A stretch of DNA of 64,000 bases from Gordionus sp. m RMFG-2023 (Eukaryota; Nematomorpha; Gordioida; Chordodea; Parachordodidae): contig NC_088775.1 of the NCBI RefSeq assembly GCF_954871325.1, positions 38,231,561 to 38,295,560 of the forward strand, read 5' to 3'. Every line of letters begins with the position of its first letter. Position 1 is the first letter of the stretch. Of the stretch, positions 1 to 14,100 are shown one piece after another. A model generated the notes under the pieces. The model did no database searches. It had not been told where the DNA came from and worked only from the letters and a program-made list of their open reading frames with translations. The position numbers and the translations under genes are program-made.

Positions 1-1764
1 GGCCAGAATCGCAAACTTTCATATTAACTCGATTCTGAAAAAACATAATTATGATTCAAGCCATTTTAAAAAAATAAATTCCTAGCCCCCCCCCCCCCCA
101 TCTACCCATACATTAGCAATTGTGATTTTTATTTTTAAAAAAATCAAAATTTTACTCTTTTATATAAAGCTTTTAGAAGTGTCAGTTCAGAAACTCTTAA
201 ATATCTTTACATTATATGCTCTTCCTGAAAAAAACACTCAATTACATAATTGCATGGTAAATCAGCAGTAAAACCATGCAGCCTTTTAGGAAAAGAAAAT
301 TTTTATAAAATACTTTTAAAAAGTGTGGCATTGTTGAATTTTGTATCCGCCCTGGCAGAGATCAAATTCCCTAAAACGGCTCTCATATTTTGGAGTGAGG
401 CATCGTCTGCTAAAGATCTAAGAGTAAGAATGGGGTATAAATAAGCAAATACAAATAAATGAAAAAGGTAAGTGAAATATAGCAGTAAACTAATAATAAT
501 GCTTTGTATTTCTAATAAATTACAATTTCAAAAAAAACATTTCAAACCTGTAGTATAAAATATAACTATAAATATAATTTTAAAACGAGCCCCTTTTAAT
601 ATTCACTATCTTATGTTTTTGTTGAGAATTACTTGATATGAGTCATCCATAGAAGCGCCAAAAATAGTCCAAGACAATCCTCAAAGATTTGAGGTGAAAA
701 GTCCTCAACTTTCGAGTGACGGCAATTTTTGACAAGTAAACTAAGGATAAATTTATCTATATTTGGAGTAGGTCTAAGAAAATTTTAAAAGTATATATAA
801 ATAAAATATTTAGGGAATTAATAAATGATACATAAAAATAACCCTCTGGCAACTAAGGTATTTTATCCTAAATTACATGTGTAATATTATTTCATCTTAA
901 TTGGATGCCTACACCCCACTAAAAATTTCCTAGATCTGGACCATATTATCCTCAATCAATTGTAACCGTGTTATTTATTTTTAAATATTCGATCAGATCA
1001 TCTTTACCTATATAATTTTTCTTATTAAATCTGTCTATTCTATTTAAGCTATATAACTAACTAGCTATTTGTTGAGAGGTAAAACTTACTTTCCAATAAA
1101 TAACACATTAAATTTTTTTTTTAAATTCCCTATTATTATTTAAGATTAATATTTGGGTAAAAATCCCAAAAAATTAATTTTTCTCCTTTATGGTTAATAT
1201 TGAATTTGTACTTAAGCTAATCAAAAATCTGACAAAATGTAATATACTAAACCATTGCTTGATGCGACGTTATGGTAAAACAAATTTTTATTTTCGATAA
1301 TATTTTACCCTACAAAAGTCTAAAATTTTAAATATTAATCATTGCGCATCCACATATAGTTGTTTAAATATTAGCCCGAAGGTCTAAGTGGTAATTGGAA
1401 ACCATTAATAAAACATAAACTTTTAGACAACTATGAGTAAATCAGGTTTTGAAAACCTCATTGATTTTCAAAGGATAATTTTTAGACCAAAAGCTTCTAA
1501 AAATTCGAGGAACAAGGTTTATTGAAAGTCATGTTGACAATATCACTATAATTGTCCTTTATCAAAGATTTAGAATCTATATATATAATCACCATAATCA
1601 AGAAATGAACGTTTTCGTATAATCTTAATGTTAATTTTTATTTTCCCTGTCAACTTTCCTATCATCTTAATGTTAATTTTTATTTTTTCTAACAACTTTC
1701 CTATCCTCTTAATGTTAAATAAATCGATGGAGACTATATATCTCTAATGTTAAATTTTAAGAAA

Positions 1765-1836
1765 ATTTTTATCACGGGATTCCAACCTATGACTTAACGA
1801 TTTAAAGGCAAATGTTCTTCCACTCAGCCATCTTCT
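1765..1836 (-). other. tRNA-like sequence, possible SINE head or tRNA pseudogene
   Basis: Read on the minus strand, this has an A-box-like 'TGGCTGAGTGG' (about 1820-1830) and, about 35 bases later, a B-box-like 'GGTTGGAATCCC' (about 1775-1786). The spacing suits an internal RNA polymerase III promoter. The cloverleaf is imperfect and the B box departs from the GGTTCGAATCC consensus. I read it as a decayed tRNA or the tRNA-derived head of a SINE, and no tail or target duplication is visible. Confidence 0.4.
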
Positions 1837-2754
1837 ATATTAAATTTTGTAATATAATCTTTCTTATATATGTTATTATTTTGCTATTAACATATTTTTC
1901 AATTAATTTATATAATTTAGATCTTATTGTGTTATTTTAAAAAGAATACTAACCTCACCTCAAATTATGGTAAGAATGAATATTATTAAATTTAAAATAG
2001 CAAATTAAATTATATTTAGCCAATTGAAATATAAACATTTATCTCATATTAATTTTAGCGTAAGTATTTATATTCAATCAAAGTAAAATTTATTAATTTT
2101 TATAAAATTATTTTTATATTAAAATAGATTTAACAAAATAAATTTAAATTATTTACCACCACAAAATATGGCAGTAAAAATATTTTTTATCTCAACCACA
2201 ATATGGGAGCTCTGCAAATAGTTTAAAATACCTATTTATCAATATCTTCCCATGCCAGAAAATTAACCTCCCTCACTAATCTTAAGTACTTATTATAATT
2301 TAGATTTAACAAATATTTTTAAATTATATTTAGTATTACCACCCCAAAATATGCCAGTATAAAAATTTTATCTCAACAACAATATTTGAACTCTGGAAAT
2401 GACATACAACACCAATTTATCAATATCTACCCTACATTTTTAATTACAATTTCATATATTTTAGATTAGATTTAATAAAATGAAATGAAATAATAATCAC
2501 TAAAATTTGTCATTTATTTTTTATAAAAAAAATGTATTTAAAAAAAAATTTCATATAATAGTTCAAGATTTTATTATTCCCGTCATTCTTGATGGGTTAT
2601 CAACTAGTATCGTTATAATTTTCGATTTATGAAATCTTATTTAAATTTTTTTACGTGCTTTTTCTTGGGTAGTGGAGAGTGGTTATAACTTAAAGGAGAA
2701 ATAAAAGTTCAAAAATATATTATTGTGGTATCAATCTCAACTCAATCATTCATT

Positions 2755-3060
2755 TACTTCTTTAGTATCGAATCCAAGCAGGGTCGGAAAGAAGATGATG
2801 AAAAACTGAATGTCCGTAAATTTGTGAGCCCAAACAACTCAGGAAGTATCCTGACAGAAAGGTCTAAAATGGCGGTAAAGCCAAATTGATGGTTATGAAG
2901 GAATCGACCTTCCAGATATGTCATGTGTCGAACAAGTATTTCCTAAATTTTTAAAAGAAAAGTTTTCGGATTTATTTAAATCAGATTATGATAAAAATGC
3001 TGTACATCATCAAAAAATAGTGAAAATTGTACACATATATATTTTGCCAGAACCTTTTTA
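2755..3060 (+). pseudogene. unidentified coding-like stretch
   Basis: Two adjoining open stretches on the plus strand have non-random, mixed amino-acid composition, unlike the surrounding AT noise. The first (about 2767-2900) contains 'RKEDDEKLNVRKFVSP'. The second, in another frame (about 2893-3060), contains 'GYEGIDLPDMSC' and 'VFPKFLKEKFSDLF'. A splice-acceptor-like 'TTACTTCTTTAG' sits just before the first. I do not recognise the protein. It could be a decayed transposon protein, or two exons of a host gene whose remainder I cannot see. Confidence 0.3.
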
Positions 3061-6000
3061 AATAAAACATAACTTACTAGCTGTGGCCAATAGCAAAAGT
3101 GTGGACCTGGACCAAATTATATTGGGCTGCCTTGAAGGCAGGAATCCAAAAAAAATCTGACCCTTTAAAAGCGATATTTTTTTATAAGAACCGTTAAATT
3201 ATTTTCTATCCAAAATGCTTGTGAACCAGTTCGAACCTAATAATTTTATGCTTATAAAATGATGTGAAATTTATTATCAATCAATTTTGATCGATAATGT
3301 TAATTAATTGATAATTGTCTTATTTTATATAAATTTTTGTATATTACAATTTTACAACAATTTTTAAATATTTTAAATTCCCTTTTTTATATTTAAATTT
3401 TAAAAATGCTTATTAATGCCTAGGTATAAATTAAGCCTATATATAAATTATTTATGCAATGTATTGTAAATGATATATCTAAAAATGTAAAGCTGAATTA
3501 TTATACTATTATATGGAATAACATTGAATTAAATTGTTAGATAGTGGAAGATGCTAGGTAAAATGAATTAACATCAATTAATGGATTATGACTTGAGACG
3601 ATTTATCAGATGTTTATAAAAATGATTGTATAAACAAATCTATTAGAACGATCATATAGAAATACTTTAGTTTATTAATGATTAGATTAACAAAATCAGA
3701 GTAATCGATTCCTTATACTACATAAATTGTCTAATGTTATATAGTAGCGGCCATAGACCTTCATGGGCGAATATTTTTTGATCAGGCCCAGAGTAAAAAA
3801 AATATAGGCCCAAGCATGGCCCATATATGATATTAAAAAAAATCCTAAGCCGATAATAAGTTCCAAAAATTTTTCCGAAATCTGGCCCACACATTTAATT
3901 TATTGTATTCAATAAAATTAAGCAATATTTTAGTGCATTTAGACAATCATTTAGTTTGCAACACTAAAATTTATTATTAGAGGAAGAAAAAAATTTCAAC
4001 TGTTTTAAATAAATCTAAATGAAAATTTTTTTGGAGGCCCATTAAAAAAATTTGAAAAACCTAGGCCTGGCGCCTAAATGATATGCACTTGATAATAAGA
4101 AAGCTCTTAGTTAACAGTTACAATTTTATCGTAAAAGCTTTATCTGAAAAGCTCAAGTTACAATTAATAGAAAATTTGTTTATTCTTTTAGCATGTATTT
4201 TTCACAAAAAAAACATGATGACACCTCGATAAAAATGGAACAATCTTTAAGCGCACAGACTAAATCCAATAGCAAATAAGGCTTCGATTTGTCGTCTAGT
4301 TCCTCGAACATATCAAATAGCTGTTTAAAATATTAATTATAAAATAAATTGAGATAATTGTAATAAAAAAAATATAAACAAAGAAAGGTAAAATATCGTA
4401 AAATAGTCTCTGAGCAGTAAAGTAGGATAAAGCTATAATTTATATATCTTAACATTATCTATCTATCTATCTATATTATAAATTGTTGAAATTTAATGTT
4501 TTTCATAGGACCATTCCATGTCAAATCGATCAAAAAAATATTATTTTTGCTGGACTTTTTGGTATTTGGGTAAAATTTTAAACAAACTAAGGTACAATTA
4601 ACTAAGGCATTATTCAAATTTCAGCATTATATTTTTGGAACAAGGATCAAAGTATGAAACATGATCTATTTTTACGCTTATCGATTGTCATTCAATTAAA
4701 GATTTACTAAAAACTATAAATACATATTTTTTAAAAATATTTATATTGTTTTAGTGGCGGCCCATTTAAATTTTTTTTAAATTTAAACCTTTGTAAAAAA
4801 TAAAGAATATCTTCCATTTTTAAAAGTTTTAAGCAAATATGACTGACAAATGTATATTTGATAAAAAAAATTGAAATGCCAACTTTTCATCAACATAAAA
4901 ATCGATAAAAACACTAAAGAACAAAGAATATTTTATCATCATAATATGTAATAAATTCTTTCCATAGGCGCATATAAGATTTTCCTATGGGGGCATTAGG
5001 CGTGGTTTCCGCCATAAATTTTATTGGAAGCCTTTAGGTCCACTTATTGAAAGCCTTTAGCTTATTATATTCTTACAAAAATAATTTTGGGTTTTCACTT
5101 TTTTTCTAAAATTTTGAATTATAGTCATTATTTTAAAAAGTTATTAACTTTTATTAATTTTTCTTTCAAATTCTTCTTCGTAGTAATATGATGTATACAT
5201 TTTTGGGGGAGAGGGGGGTAGAGGGGTGTTTAGGTAGAACATTTTTATTAGCTTAAAATGATCTTTACGAGAACAGGCAATTTGCGATGGGGAGGGGAAA
5301 TTCGCCCCCCCCTTTTAGGTTGCCTGATTGTTCTTATATTCTTTTTAATGTTTTTATATGATTTATTGTATACATCACATAAAATATTTAAAAACAGGAA
5401 ATTACATGTAATGTATTAATCTATTCCACCCAGTGGCGTAGACAGGATTTATCCATGATGGGGTGGGGGGGGGGGGGAATAATTTCGTACAGGCCAGGTC
5501 TATTTCTAAAAATTAATTGGGCTATGTCGGGGCCTAATATTGTTTAAAAATTTCAAGATAGGGGGGGGGAGGGGGGGTTGGGCTAAATTTTTAAATATGA
5601 TATTACATTTTGTCAGATAAATAGATTTATCTAAACAAGATGCTAATATCTTTTACTTGTAGAATATTTTTTTACAATAAAAAAACTAAATTTTTATATA
5701 TTTAAATAAATTCGGGCTGAGCGGACAAATAATTTATGTTTTGGGCTGGGCTTTTCAGGAAAAATAAAAAAAATGGTCAGGAATCGTGCCGGACATGAAA
5801 AATTAGGCCCAATGCAGATCACTAGTTTCAACCCCAATCCCCTCTTGTCTAAGGCACTGATTCCAACCAAAAATATTTTTCAAACCATCCAACCTCAGAT
5901 TTTTCTAAATTATAAAAATTGCATAATAAATACTCCAAATAATATTAAAATAATAAATTACATAGGTTTATTGAACAAAAAAAAAGACTTGTTATTTTTA

Positions 6001-7039
6001 GTGTCTTTAATGATTTACATTATGAAACTTGGCATTCCAATTTTTTTTTTATACAGATACAGATTGGTCTTAGAGATTTGCATAAATCATAAAAATCGAG
6101 GAAACTTATAACTTTTTACAAGAATTTTAAACTGTGGTTAAAAAAAATCTTTAATTAAATGACAATTAAGGGTTAAAATGAATGCAGGAAACTAATTCCA
6201 AGGAAAATTTTCATCCCAATATATTTTTTAATATATTTTTAAAAATAACCATCTCATATTCCGCTTACCCATTAAATAGGTAATTTTTCACCTTTGTTGT
6301 TATCTCCAAAAATATAAGAGGTAGGATGATAAAATCTAGACATTGTTTTAGTTACTATTAGTTTGTAAATATAATTCACCTCAAATCCCATGGGGTCCAG
6401 AGGATCGTGATTAATTTTTGATGACCTTAAATATATTTTCAATAGATTTTGTTTTAGTAAAAAGGGATATAGTGGGAATAGAACACAAATTGAATGTGCA
6501 TTATTCAAATGTGTAGAGGGGAGGGGGATTTGTGAATGAATGAGAAATAAATATTTATTTATAAATTAAAATAATTTATCATTTATTTTTATCTATAATC
6601 TGCAAATAGTTAGTAAGTTTTTGATAGAAAACTTTAGTTACTATTGCTTAATAAAATTGAATTTAATTTTTAGGTGAAAAATCTTAAAGTTAATAATCAG
6701 CAATATAAGATTTGCAATCTAATTTTTTATTTTTCTATCCCCCTTTAGGTGCCTACCCTCTACCTCTCCCTTCAAAAAAATTGTAAGCAAATCGCTCCTA
6801 CCCTCTTCTCTCATGTAGATGTTGTATGTAAGTAAATATTTACAGATGTCGCTCGATTCAGAAATTCCACTTTTATTTTAAAAAAATCCAAAACTGGTAA
6901 GATTAAAAATAGACTAATTTATAATTTCCTAGAAAGCATCATGCAGGATCCGTCTAATGGATAGCTTTAAAAAAATAATAAATTTTAATAATATCTTTTA
7001 TTTTAGAAATTCTTTTTGATATTATACTTTATTTAAAAA

Positions 7040-7465
7040 GAAATTGGTCTAAGAACCAAGATGGGCGATTTGGCGAAAAGAAAATAAAAAGAATCTGCCA
7101 AATACTCTAATTAGATGAATATGATAAGCCTCAACAATATATCGATGAAAATATTAATAAAAAAATTTAAAAATTCATTAACTGTGTGTGTACTTTATCC
7201 TATAGCCGAGTGTGAAAAGGGTTTTCTTATAATTTTAATCATATAAAGAAATTAAGATTAAATATTTCCCCAAATTTAATGTTCATAAATATTAATGGAT
7301 CTACAATATCGGAATGGATTCCAGATCCATGTATCAAAGTATGGAAAAGGAATCATCGCGAGCAAATTCGATCTTTTTAATGAAAAATAAATCCTAATCA
7401 AAAAGAAGAAATGAAAGATTTATGGAAATTTTATTTTTTAATTTGTATAGATATTGGTGTTATTA
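7040..7465 (+). pseudogene. hAT transposase C-terminal remnant (ZNF862-like group)
   Basis: Broken plus-strand frames carry the C-terminal hallmarks of the hAT transposases that gave rise to vertebrate ZNF862 and KIAA1586: an 'ECEKGFS'-like block near 7207-7230, then 'LMFININGSTISEW' and 'PDPCIKVWKRNHRE' near 7275-7370. In the family this is the dimerisation region at the protein's end. Frames shift within the stretch and no N-terminal half is visible, so it is a dead fragment. A small MITE begins immediately downstream. Confidence 0.6.
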
Positions 7466-7472
7466 AATTTAT

Positions 7473-7670
7473 CAGAGACCTGCAGAGGTACCATTTGACT
7501 GGCTCGGCCCGAATTTTTAATTTTTATAGGTAATAATGGCGTTCAAATATTTGGTTTTAAAATATACGGCCTGGCCTAATTTTTTTTTTTTTAAATTTCA
7601 GGTCCGCCTGAGTATATAAAAAAAAATCAGGCCCAGTCAAGGTATATTTAAAAAATTAAAATACTGTGTG
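7473..7670. mobile_element. short hAT-type MITE (198 bp)
   Basis: The left end 'CAGAGACCTGCAGAGGTACC' closely matches the inverted right end of the MITE at 60206-60419. It runs into a GC-rich 'GGCTCGGCCCG' block. The flanks AAATTTAT (7465-7472) and AAATTTAC (7671-7678) agree at 7 of 8 bases, as expected for an aged hAT target duplication. The right terminus is eroded, so its edge is less certain. It is non-coding. Confidence 0.55.
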
Positions 7671-8140
7671 AAATTTACTACATTATATTTAAAATATACA
7701 TATAAATTAAAAATTCAATCATAATTGTAAAAAAAAAAGTCGATTTTATATATATATCAATCATATTTTTTGATAATATATCTTAAAATTGCAGCCCCCA
7801 CCAAGTTTTTAAGCAATACACCACTGCCATTATCCTAACATGTCGCTCTCTCATATGAGATGCTATAATAATATAAAATTGTGTGAAAAAAATGAATAAA
7901 AAGTATGTAATTTAAGGATTAAGAAGAGAAATCCAATTCGTTTTTAAAAAAAATTCGTTTTATAATTTAATAATATAGATAGATATTATTAGATGTATAA
8001 AGGTAATATAAAATATGAGCTTGTTTTTTAAGTAGCAACCTATTTGTGAAATATCGTTCTATAATTAAATAATTTTTTATTTATTTCTTTCTTTCTTACT
8101 TATTTAATTCCCTTCCTCCTTCTATTCTGCCTTAATTTAC

Positions 8141-11100
8141 CTTTCCTATCCAATTTCGACGTTGCATGACATCCATTTTGTCCCAGTAGTTCAGCAAAAA
8201 TTCAGTGTTTATTTTTAATAAAATGTCTGTAAAATGGGTAGGAAATTCGTGCAAACCGTAGGAGTGTACGTTTAATGCTAATGCGTTAAGTTCTAATACG
8301 ATCTGGAAAAAAAATCATTAGGTTATTGTTACATTTTCTATTATAAAATCCGTTTATTTTGTTTAAATTAAGTGACTAAAGATTTTAAGATAAGTCATGA
8401 ACCAAAATGATTGGATCCATTTAAAATGGCAATCCAGTTATTCGATAAAATATAAAAACCTCAATTTGCCGACTTATAAAAACTGCATTAAGGTGCTAGC
8501 CAAGCGTGCTGAGCAGAAACGTTTAGCATTGTGTTTCTTTATAAAATAAACGCTTTTATGTTTTAAAAATATGAAAACCCATAAATATTCGGCGTATTTT
8601 TGACGCAAAAAAAGGTTTACCTTGATATAAAACCTAAAAAGAAAACGCTTCAAATTTGTATGAACTATAAACTTTAAAGATTTCGTTAAAGGAAAGTTTT
8701 ACATTTCTGCTATCGTTTGGCGAAATCTTAAGTCGTAAGTAATAGTAAAAAAAATCCCCCAAACTCAATAATACTTCAATTTACGTTGAATATGGATGGG
8801 TCAAAGGACGTGAAATATCCGTTTTTGTAGGCCACAAAGTTCAAAATAATCTTCAGAAATCTTTGCAAACGTTCGAAATATTCTCCTAATTTAGCAGATT
8901 CCATGGAATTCTCAAAAGTGAAGGACGATAGAGATCTTATAAACGATAATCTAAGGTGTTCCTAATTTTATTGGACAAGAATCAGTATAAAATTTAAGCC
9001 ATATTGATTTATATAAATATATGCATATTAATGTAATAAAATAATATATTTAAGGCTGCATTCATAGTGGAGACGGATCCGTTTTTACATCCGTTCCGTC
9101 AAAAGTCAAACTCATTAAAAATGATTAAATGTTCATAGACTATAAAAAAATTGTAAGTAACGTTATAACACTCTATAAGATTTGCCGAATCAAAAAGTCA
9201 AAATGTTTTGACTTCAAAATTTGCCGGATCTGTTTTTAAGACGGAAGGTATCGGAACGGACGCACTATGAACACATATAACATTTTTAATGAGATTGACT
9301 TTTGACGGAACGGATGTAAGAATCGGATCCGTCTTTACTATGAATGCAACCTAAAAATCCATTATATAAGTATAAAAGTACCTCTGCATCAAAATAGGTT
9401 GTATGTATGATGACCCTTCATTTCTTTTTGGTAAATTAAATCTCAAAGCACATTATCATTTATGTTATTATTAATATAAGATTTAGGAATGGGCCAATTT
9501 TTTATTATTGGATTAGCTCAATTATTTGTATCTTTAAAAAATATTGGCCATCAATAAATTGGCCAATCCGATTCTAAATTTTTTTTAAAAAACAGATAAT
9601 TATTTTAAGGATACAATGTGAATATTGAATAGTGGTTTTTTTTTAGAATATGGTAATTATTTTATAATTTGAATGGCTCATTTGCTTTATATGTCTATTC
9701 ATTTATTGATATATTTTTGGTATATTCTATTCTCTATAGACAATTTATTTCATAATTATTTATTACAAATGAGATCAGTTAAGATGAGAAGATAGCATTG
9801 AAGAAAAAAAATCACCATTTAGTGGATTTTTTTTAAAAAAAAGAAGCTATATCGATATTAGTCAAACAAATATTATCTAACCAATTTTGCCAAAAGAGTG
9901 CGATTCTTCCATCTTTTGGGAAAATTTCATGGTGTAGGTAATATTTAGATTCAGCCGTTTTAAAAAAAATTGGTTAAAGCACTAAATAATTTATCCTTAA
10001 AAGTAATTTTTAATTTTATTGAAAATGCAATTCTATACAATATATTAGAAGAACAAAGATATTATACTATGGCAAATAGAGCTAGAGATCCCAGTAAATT
10101 CAATTTATTTGGCCTGACCTCTGCTCGGCTAAATAATTTTTCCATTTTAAGGCCCGAGTCTAGCAAAATTTTTTATATTTATTTTTAGGTCTATGATGAC
10201 AAGGAATTTTTATTCTTTTAAATTACAAGAAAGATATGCTTATTTTATTTTTTGGCCCAAGTTTTGAAAATTTTTAATAGAAACATACATTTACATTTTA
10301 ATGTTAAATAAAATATCGATTTATGTGTTCCTAAGAGGTCTGAAATTGGCGGGTTTTTAGGCTGCCCATATTTAAGTGGGTGGGCGGTAAAAATAACATT
10401 GCGTGGGAGGGTTGACGAATTCCATATTTTTCGGGCAAAATGTACAAAGGGTAAGCTTATATTTATTTAAAATCATTTTTTTATTACATAATATTGTATA
10501 TTTTATAAGCGTAAGTAAAAATAAATTAAAATAAAAAGCCACCAGTCAATAAAATAAATTTTTTGGGCAGGCAGGTTAGTTGAACAAATTTTTTAGATGA
10601 ATGGGCAGAAAGGCTGGTAAATTTTTATTTAAAAAACCATGAGTAGGTGGGCAATAAAGTTAAAATTATTTTAAAACATTAAGTAGGTGGCTGAAATATG
10701 AGGGGAAAAAAATATGATAATAGCAAAACAAAGGATGAGAGAGATAGGATGTAGTGGTCAATGTTTAATTGTTATTGAAAACAAAGAGATCAAGGAGACG
10801 TGGAGGAAGTATATGGAAGAATTACTATACTAAATGAGAAAAAATAAGTGGGATAGTGGTAAAATTGAAGGTCCTGCTTGTAGGTTCAGGAAGGAAGAAG
10901 TTAGGAAAGCATTCAAGAGGATGAAGAGAGGTTTTGCAATGGTCCGGTCGAACCGGTCGGACCGACGGTCTGGTTCAGTCAAGTCGGTCCCATCATGCTC
11001 TTGGGTTTCATGGGACGGTCCGGTCCCACAACACGGTCCTGTGGTCTGGTCCGGTCCGACAGAAGACCGATTAAAGAAGATAAGTTTACTATATAGCACT

Positions 11101-14100
11101 TTATCAAGTGGCATGAAGTCAAACAAAGTATATAAAAATATTTATTTATTTTATTGATCATTATTATTTAAGGAAATATCCTTGAGGTAGCCAGGGAACT
11201 CATGGGAACTGGGACATCAACAGACAAATAATGAAATCCAAAACTATTTACCTGATATTTTATATCCAAATAATTCTAACATACTAAATTGGTGATTATG
11301 GAATCAATATCGATTTTCAATTCTAGCCAAAATAGCTCACGGCAGGCTACATCTGTAGTTGTGAACAGATATTTTCTAAAGCAAGCGATAAAATAACAAA
11401 AAAACGAAATAGAATGAATACGAAGATGATTCAATCTATGTAACTTGAATCTTGGATTAAAAATAGAATAATTTTTGATTTTTTAGAAGATAATTAAAAT
11501 ATTTATTTATATATAATTTATTTATAATCAAATATCTATCGAAATATATATATGAAACTAATTAATTATGTAAATCAAATTGATATAAATTGTATTCAAT
11601 AAATTAGTATTTTAATATTCTTTTGTAATATGCATGTATTGTACAATATAATAAAGATGATTTTGATATAATTAAAAATATTGAAACAAATTTAATGCTA
11701 AATCAACATTTGTAGCTTAATAAAAAAAATTAGATGGGACTGGACCGATTGTCAGGTCTCATTTGACTTAACGGTCCATCGGTCCAGTCTTATTTTAGAA
11801 AAAAGAGACCGCATTATTGCAAACACTAAAGAGAGGTAAAGCAGCAGGCCCAATAAGAATGATGACACTGATGAAGGCAGCTGAAGAAATTTGAGTGTGA
11901 CAGATTTTTGCAATTCGATCTTATGTAATAGTTGGGTAATTATTATATTTTTAGCCATTTAAGCCATTTTTTAGTAGGCTAAAAAATCGGTTAAACCAAG
12001 TTTTTAGCCGACAACTAACACTTTGGCTTTGGGGTTTTCCTAAAAAGATTGCAGATCTGGAAGAAACTGTTATAAATGAAAGCGCTTTAATTTTAACGTA
12101 TTTTCTTTGGCAGGTGCCTGAAGATTGAGCCGAATTAGCCTATTTTAGTCATTACTAACTATAATCTTATGCAAAGGTCCAGTGGACTGGAAAGAAACTT
12201 GGTTATACTTGTTTACAAAAGAAAATTGACTCATACTGGGCAATTGGAATGAATGTTTTTGATAGAGTTCTAGAGAAAAGAATCAGAGTCAAGTGAAAAT
12301 CGATGATATGCAGTTTGATTTTACATTTGGGAAAGCACTAGAGATCTGCAAAGTTAGACCCGGCCCGTACCTGGCCCAAGTCCGGCCAGGCCTGAATAGG
12401 CTTCGGGCCAAGCACGGGCCTAATTCTATTTAAAATAATCGGGTTCGCGGGCCTAATATTTTTAAAATAAATTAACCCAGGTTAGTTCGGATCTTGAAAA
12501 TTTTTTTAAATATATCTAAATTTATCAATTTTATATTGAATTTTTTATGTAAAATAAAAAATTTTGATTTTATTTATTGAAACTAAACGCCATTGTCTTT
12601 TATTTTGAGTAATTATATATATTAATTTCTATATTTTAATAAATTCAGGCCAGGCCAGTAAATTTTTTTAAAAAAATTTCGGGTTCAAGCCGGGCCTGCA
12701 ATTCTTTAAAAAAATCGGGTTCTGGCCAGACCAGCAAAACTTTTTTAAAAAAAATTTCGGGTTCAAGCCGGGCCTGCAATTCTTTAAAAAAATCGGGTTC
12801 TGGCCAGACCAGCAAAACTTTTTTAAAAAAAATTAAAAATTTTGGGCCGGGCCGAGTTTAAAAATTAGGCCCGATGCAGATCACTAAAGAGCACTATGAC
12901 TGCAATTTTTATATTAAGACAATATCAGGCAAAAAAAGGGGCACTTATTCTTTTGTAGACTGAAAGACAGTGTTTCATGGGGTCCTGTATAAAGTTACTA
13001 AATGGACTTTGAGAAAATTAATTTTATAGGTTGGTTTTGGTGGCGATGGCAGTTTACAAGGATGTCTGAAAGGTTGTTAGGACATATGATGGTGACAGTG
13101 AGAGCTTTGAGGTAAAGTATGGTACATTAAGGATCAGTCTTGGGTCCATTATTTGTCATAGAAATACGTACGAAACAGGCACTTGATCTGTTGTGTGTGT
13201 GGGAAAGTTTTAGGATTTCAGTCCAATCCACCAGCTGTCATAAATGGGTACATAAAAGATGTATTGGTGAGAAAGGAAGTCTGATGATAGCAAGCATGAC
13301 TTTGATCTCTTGAACATGTGTGAAAGGGGCTCATAATGATAATGTCCAAAAGGTTGTTTAGATATTGGTAATTGAGCTACTCTGGAAAAAGTGAAAAGGT
13401 TTTGTCATTTGGGTGACACATTGAATGCATATGGAGGTGTTAATTCTGCTGTTGTTGCAAGGGTCTGATATGCAAGGAAGAAGTTCCAAGAGATGCTGTC
13501 TATTACAGATAAAAACATATATCTGAACCTGAAAGGAAAAGTGTATGTAAGCTGGGTGGCAAACTGTGGGTAATGAAGGTGGCACATGAAATAAAATTGG
13601 AAAGAACAGATATTAATGGTCAAATGGATGTGTGAAGTATATGAGACAAACTCTGCAACAAATTGCAAGGATTAATAGAAGTGATTGGAGTGATGATGAG
13701 GAGGCAATTTGGACATGTTAAATGAAAAAGGAAAGATGATTGGGATAAATGCACTTCAATGGAAGTAATGGAATCAGAGCCTTTAGTAATACAACGTAGA
13801 TGTGGGTGAAAGTGATAGTGGATTTTTGAGAATAATGGGTCTTACAAATAGCAATCTATAGGACTGTAAAAAGTGGGGAAAGTCTGATAAGAAACTGGCT
13901 TACCTAAGAAAACCTGGAAAATCAGCACTAAATGGTAAAGAAGGATGAGTGGGCTTTAGGGTTAAAATCTGTGTATTGTAGACCTTTAATAATAATCCAA
14001 TAGAAATTCTAATATTGTTTTATTTTAATGAAAAAAGATAATATAAATTACTATTTTATTTTTTATTCATGAATGAGGTAACTTGAACCCCATGAAAGTA

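Larger units (their letters stand above)
1..7040. other. AT-rich intergenic DNA with decayed repeats
   Basis: No intact gene is recognised here. The DNA is AT-rich with homopolymer C and G runs (about 86-100, 5460-5480, 5560-5580). Repeat debris includes GC-rich 'GGCCC/GGCCTG' blocks near 3740-3900 and 4020-4090, which resemble blocks at 55.0-55.7 kb. A hAT-type end 'CAGTGGCGTAGACAGG' lies at about 5431, and another end, 'GGCCCAATGCAGATCACTA', at about 5808-5826. The second matches the right end of the MITE at 12339-12886. Their partner ends were not found. The small open frames are short and low in complexity, and I do not call them genes. Confidence 0.5.
10700..13985 (+). mobile_element. 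decayed LINE, reverse transcriptase and C-terminal region
   Basis: Plus-strand fragments of a non-LTR reverse transcriptase lie in the expected order: 'WRKYMEELLY' then 'EVRKAFKRMKRG' (about 10800-10930), 'GKAAGPI' (about 11838), 'ILRQYQAKKGALI' (about 12915), 'DGDSESFEVKYGTLRISLGS' (about 13093), a cysteine-bearing 'CHKWVHKRC' (about 13235), then 'LGDTLNA' and 'GKVYVSW' (about 13410-13560). The order and motifs fit the widespread invertebrate LINE whose C-terminus carries a cysteine-rich knuckle. The frame is lost many times. Two hAT-type elements interrupt it (10932-11828 and 12339-12886), so the LINE is the older. It lies antisense in UTP20 intron 10. Confidence 0.75.

Noticed and set aside
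5773-6111. 112-residue plus-strand open frame
   Set aside because: Its composition follows the AT-rich sequence, it begins inside a MITE end and it shows no recognisable motif.
8621-8633. A possible 13-base UTP20 micro-exon between exons 12 and 13
   Set aside because: It has AG and GT borders, but including it would break the reading phase that exons 12 and 13 keep without it.
10834-11157. 107-residue plus-strand and 98-residue minus-strand open frames
   Set aside because: They run from LINE coding sequence across the insertion point into the GGTCC-rich end of the hAT element, so they are chimeras of two repeats.
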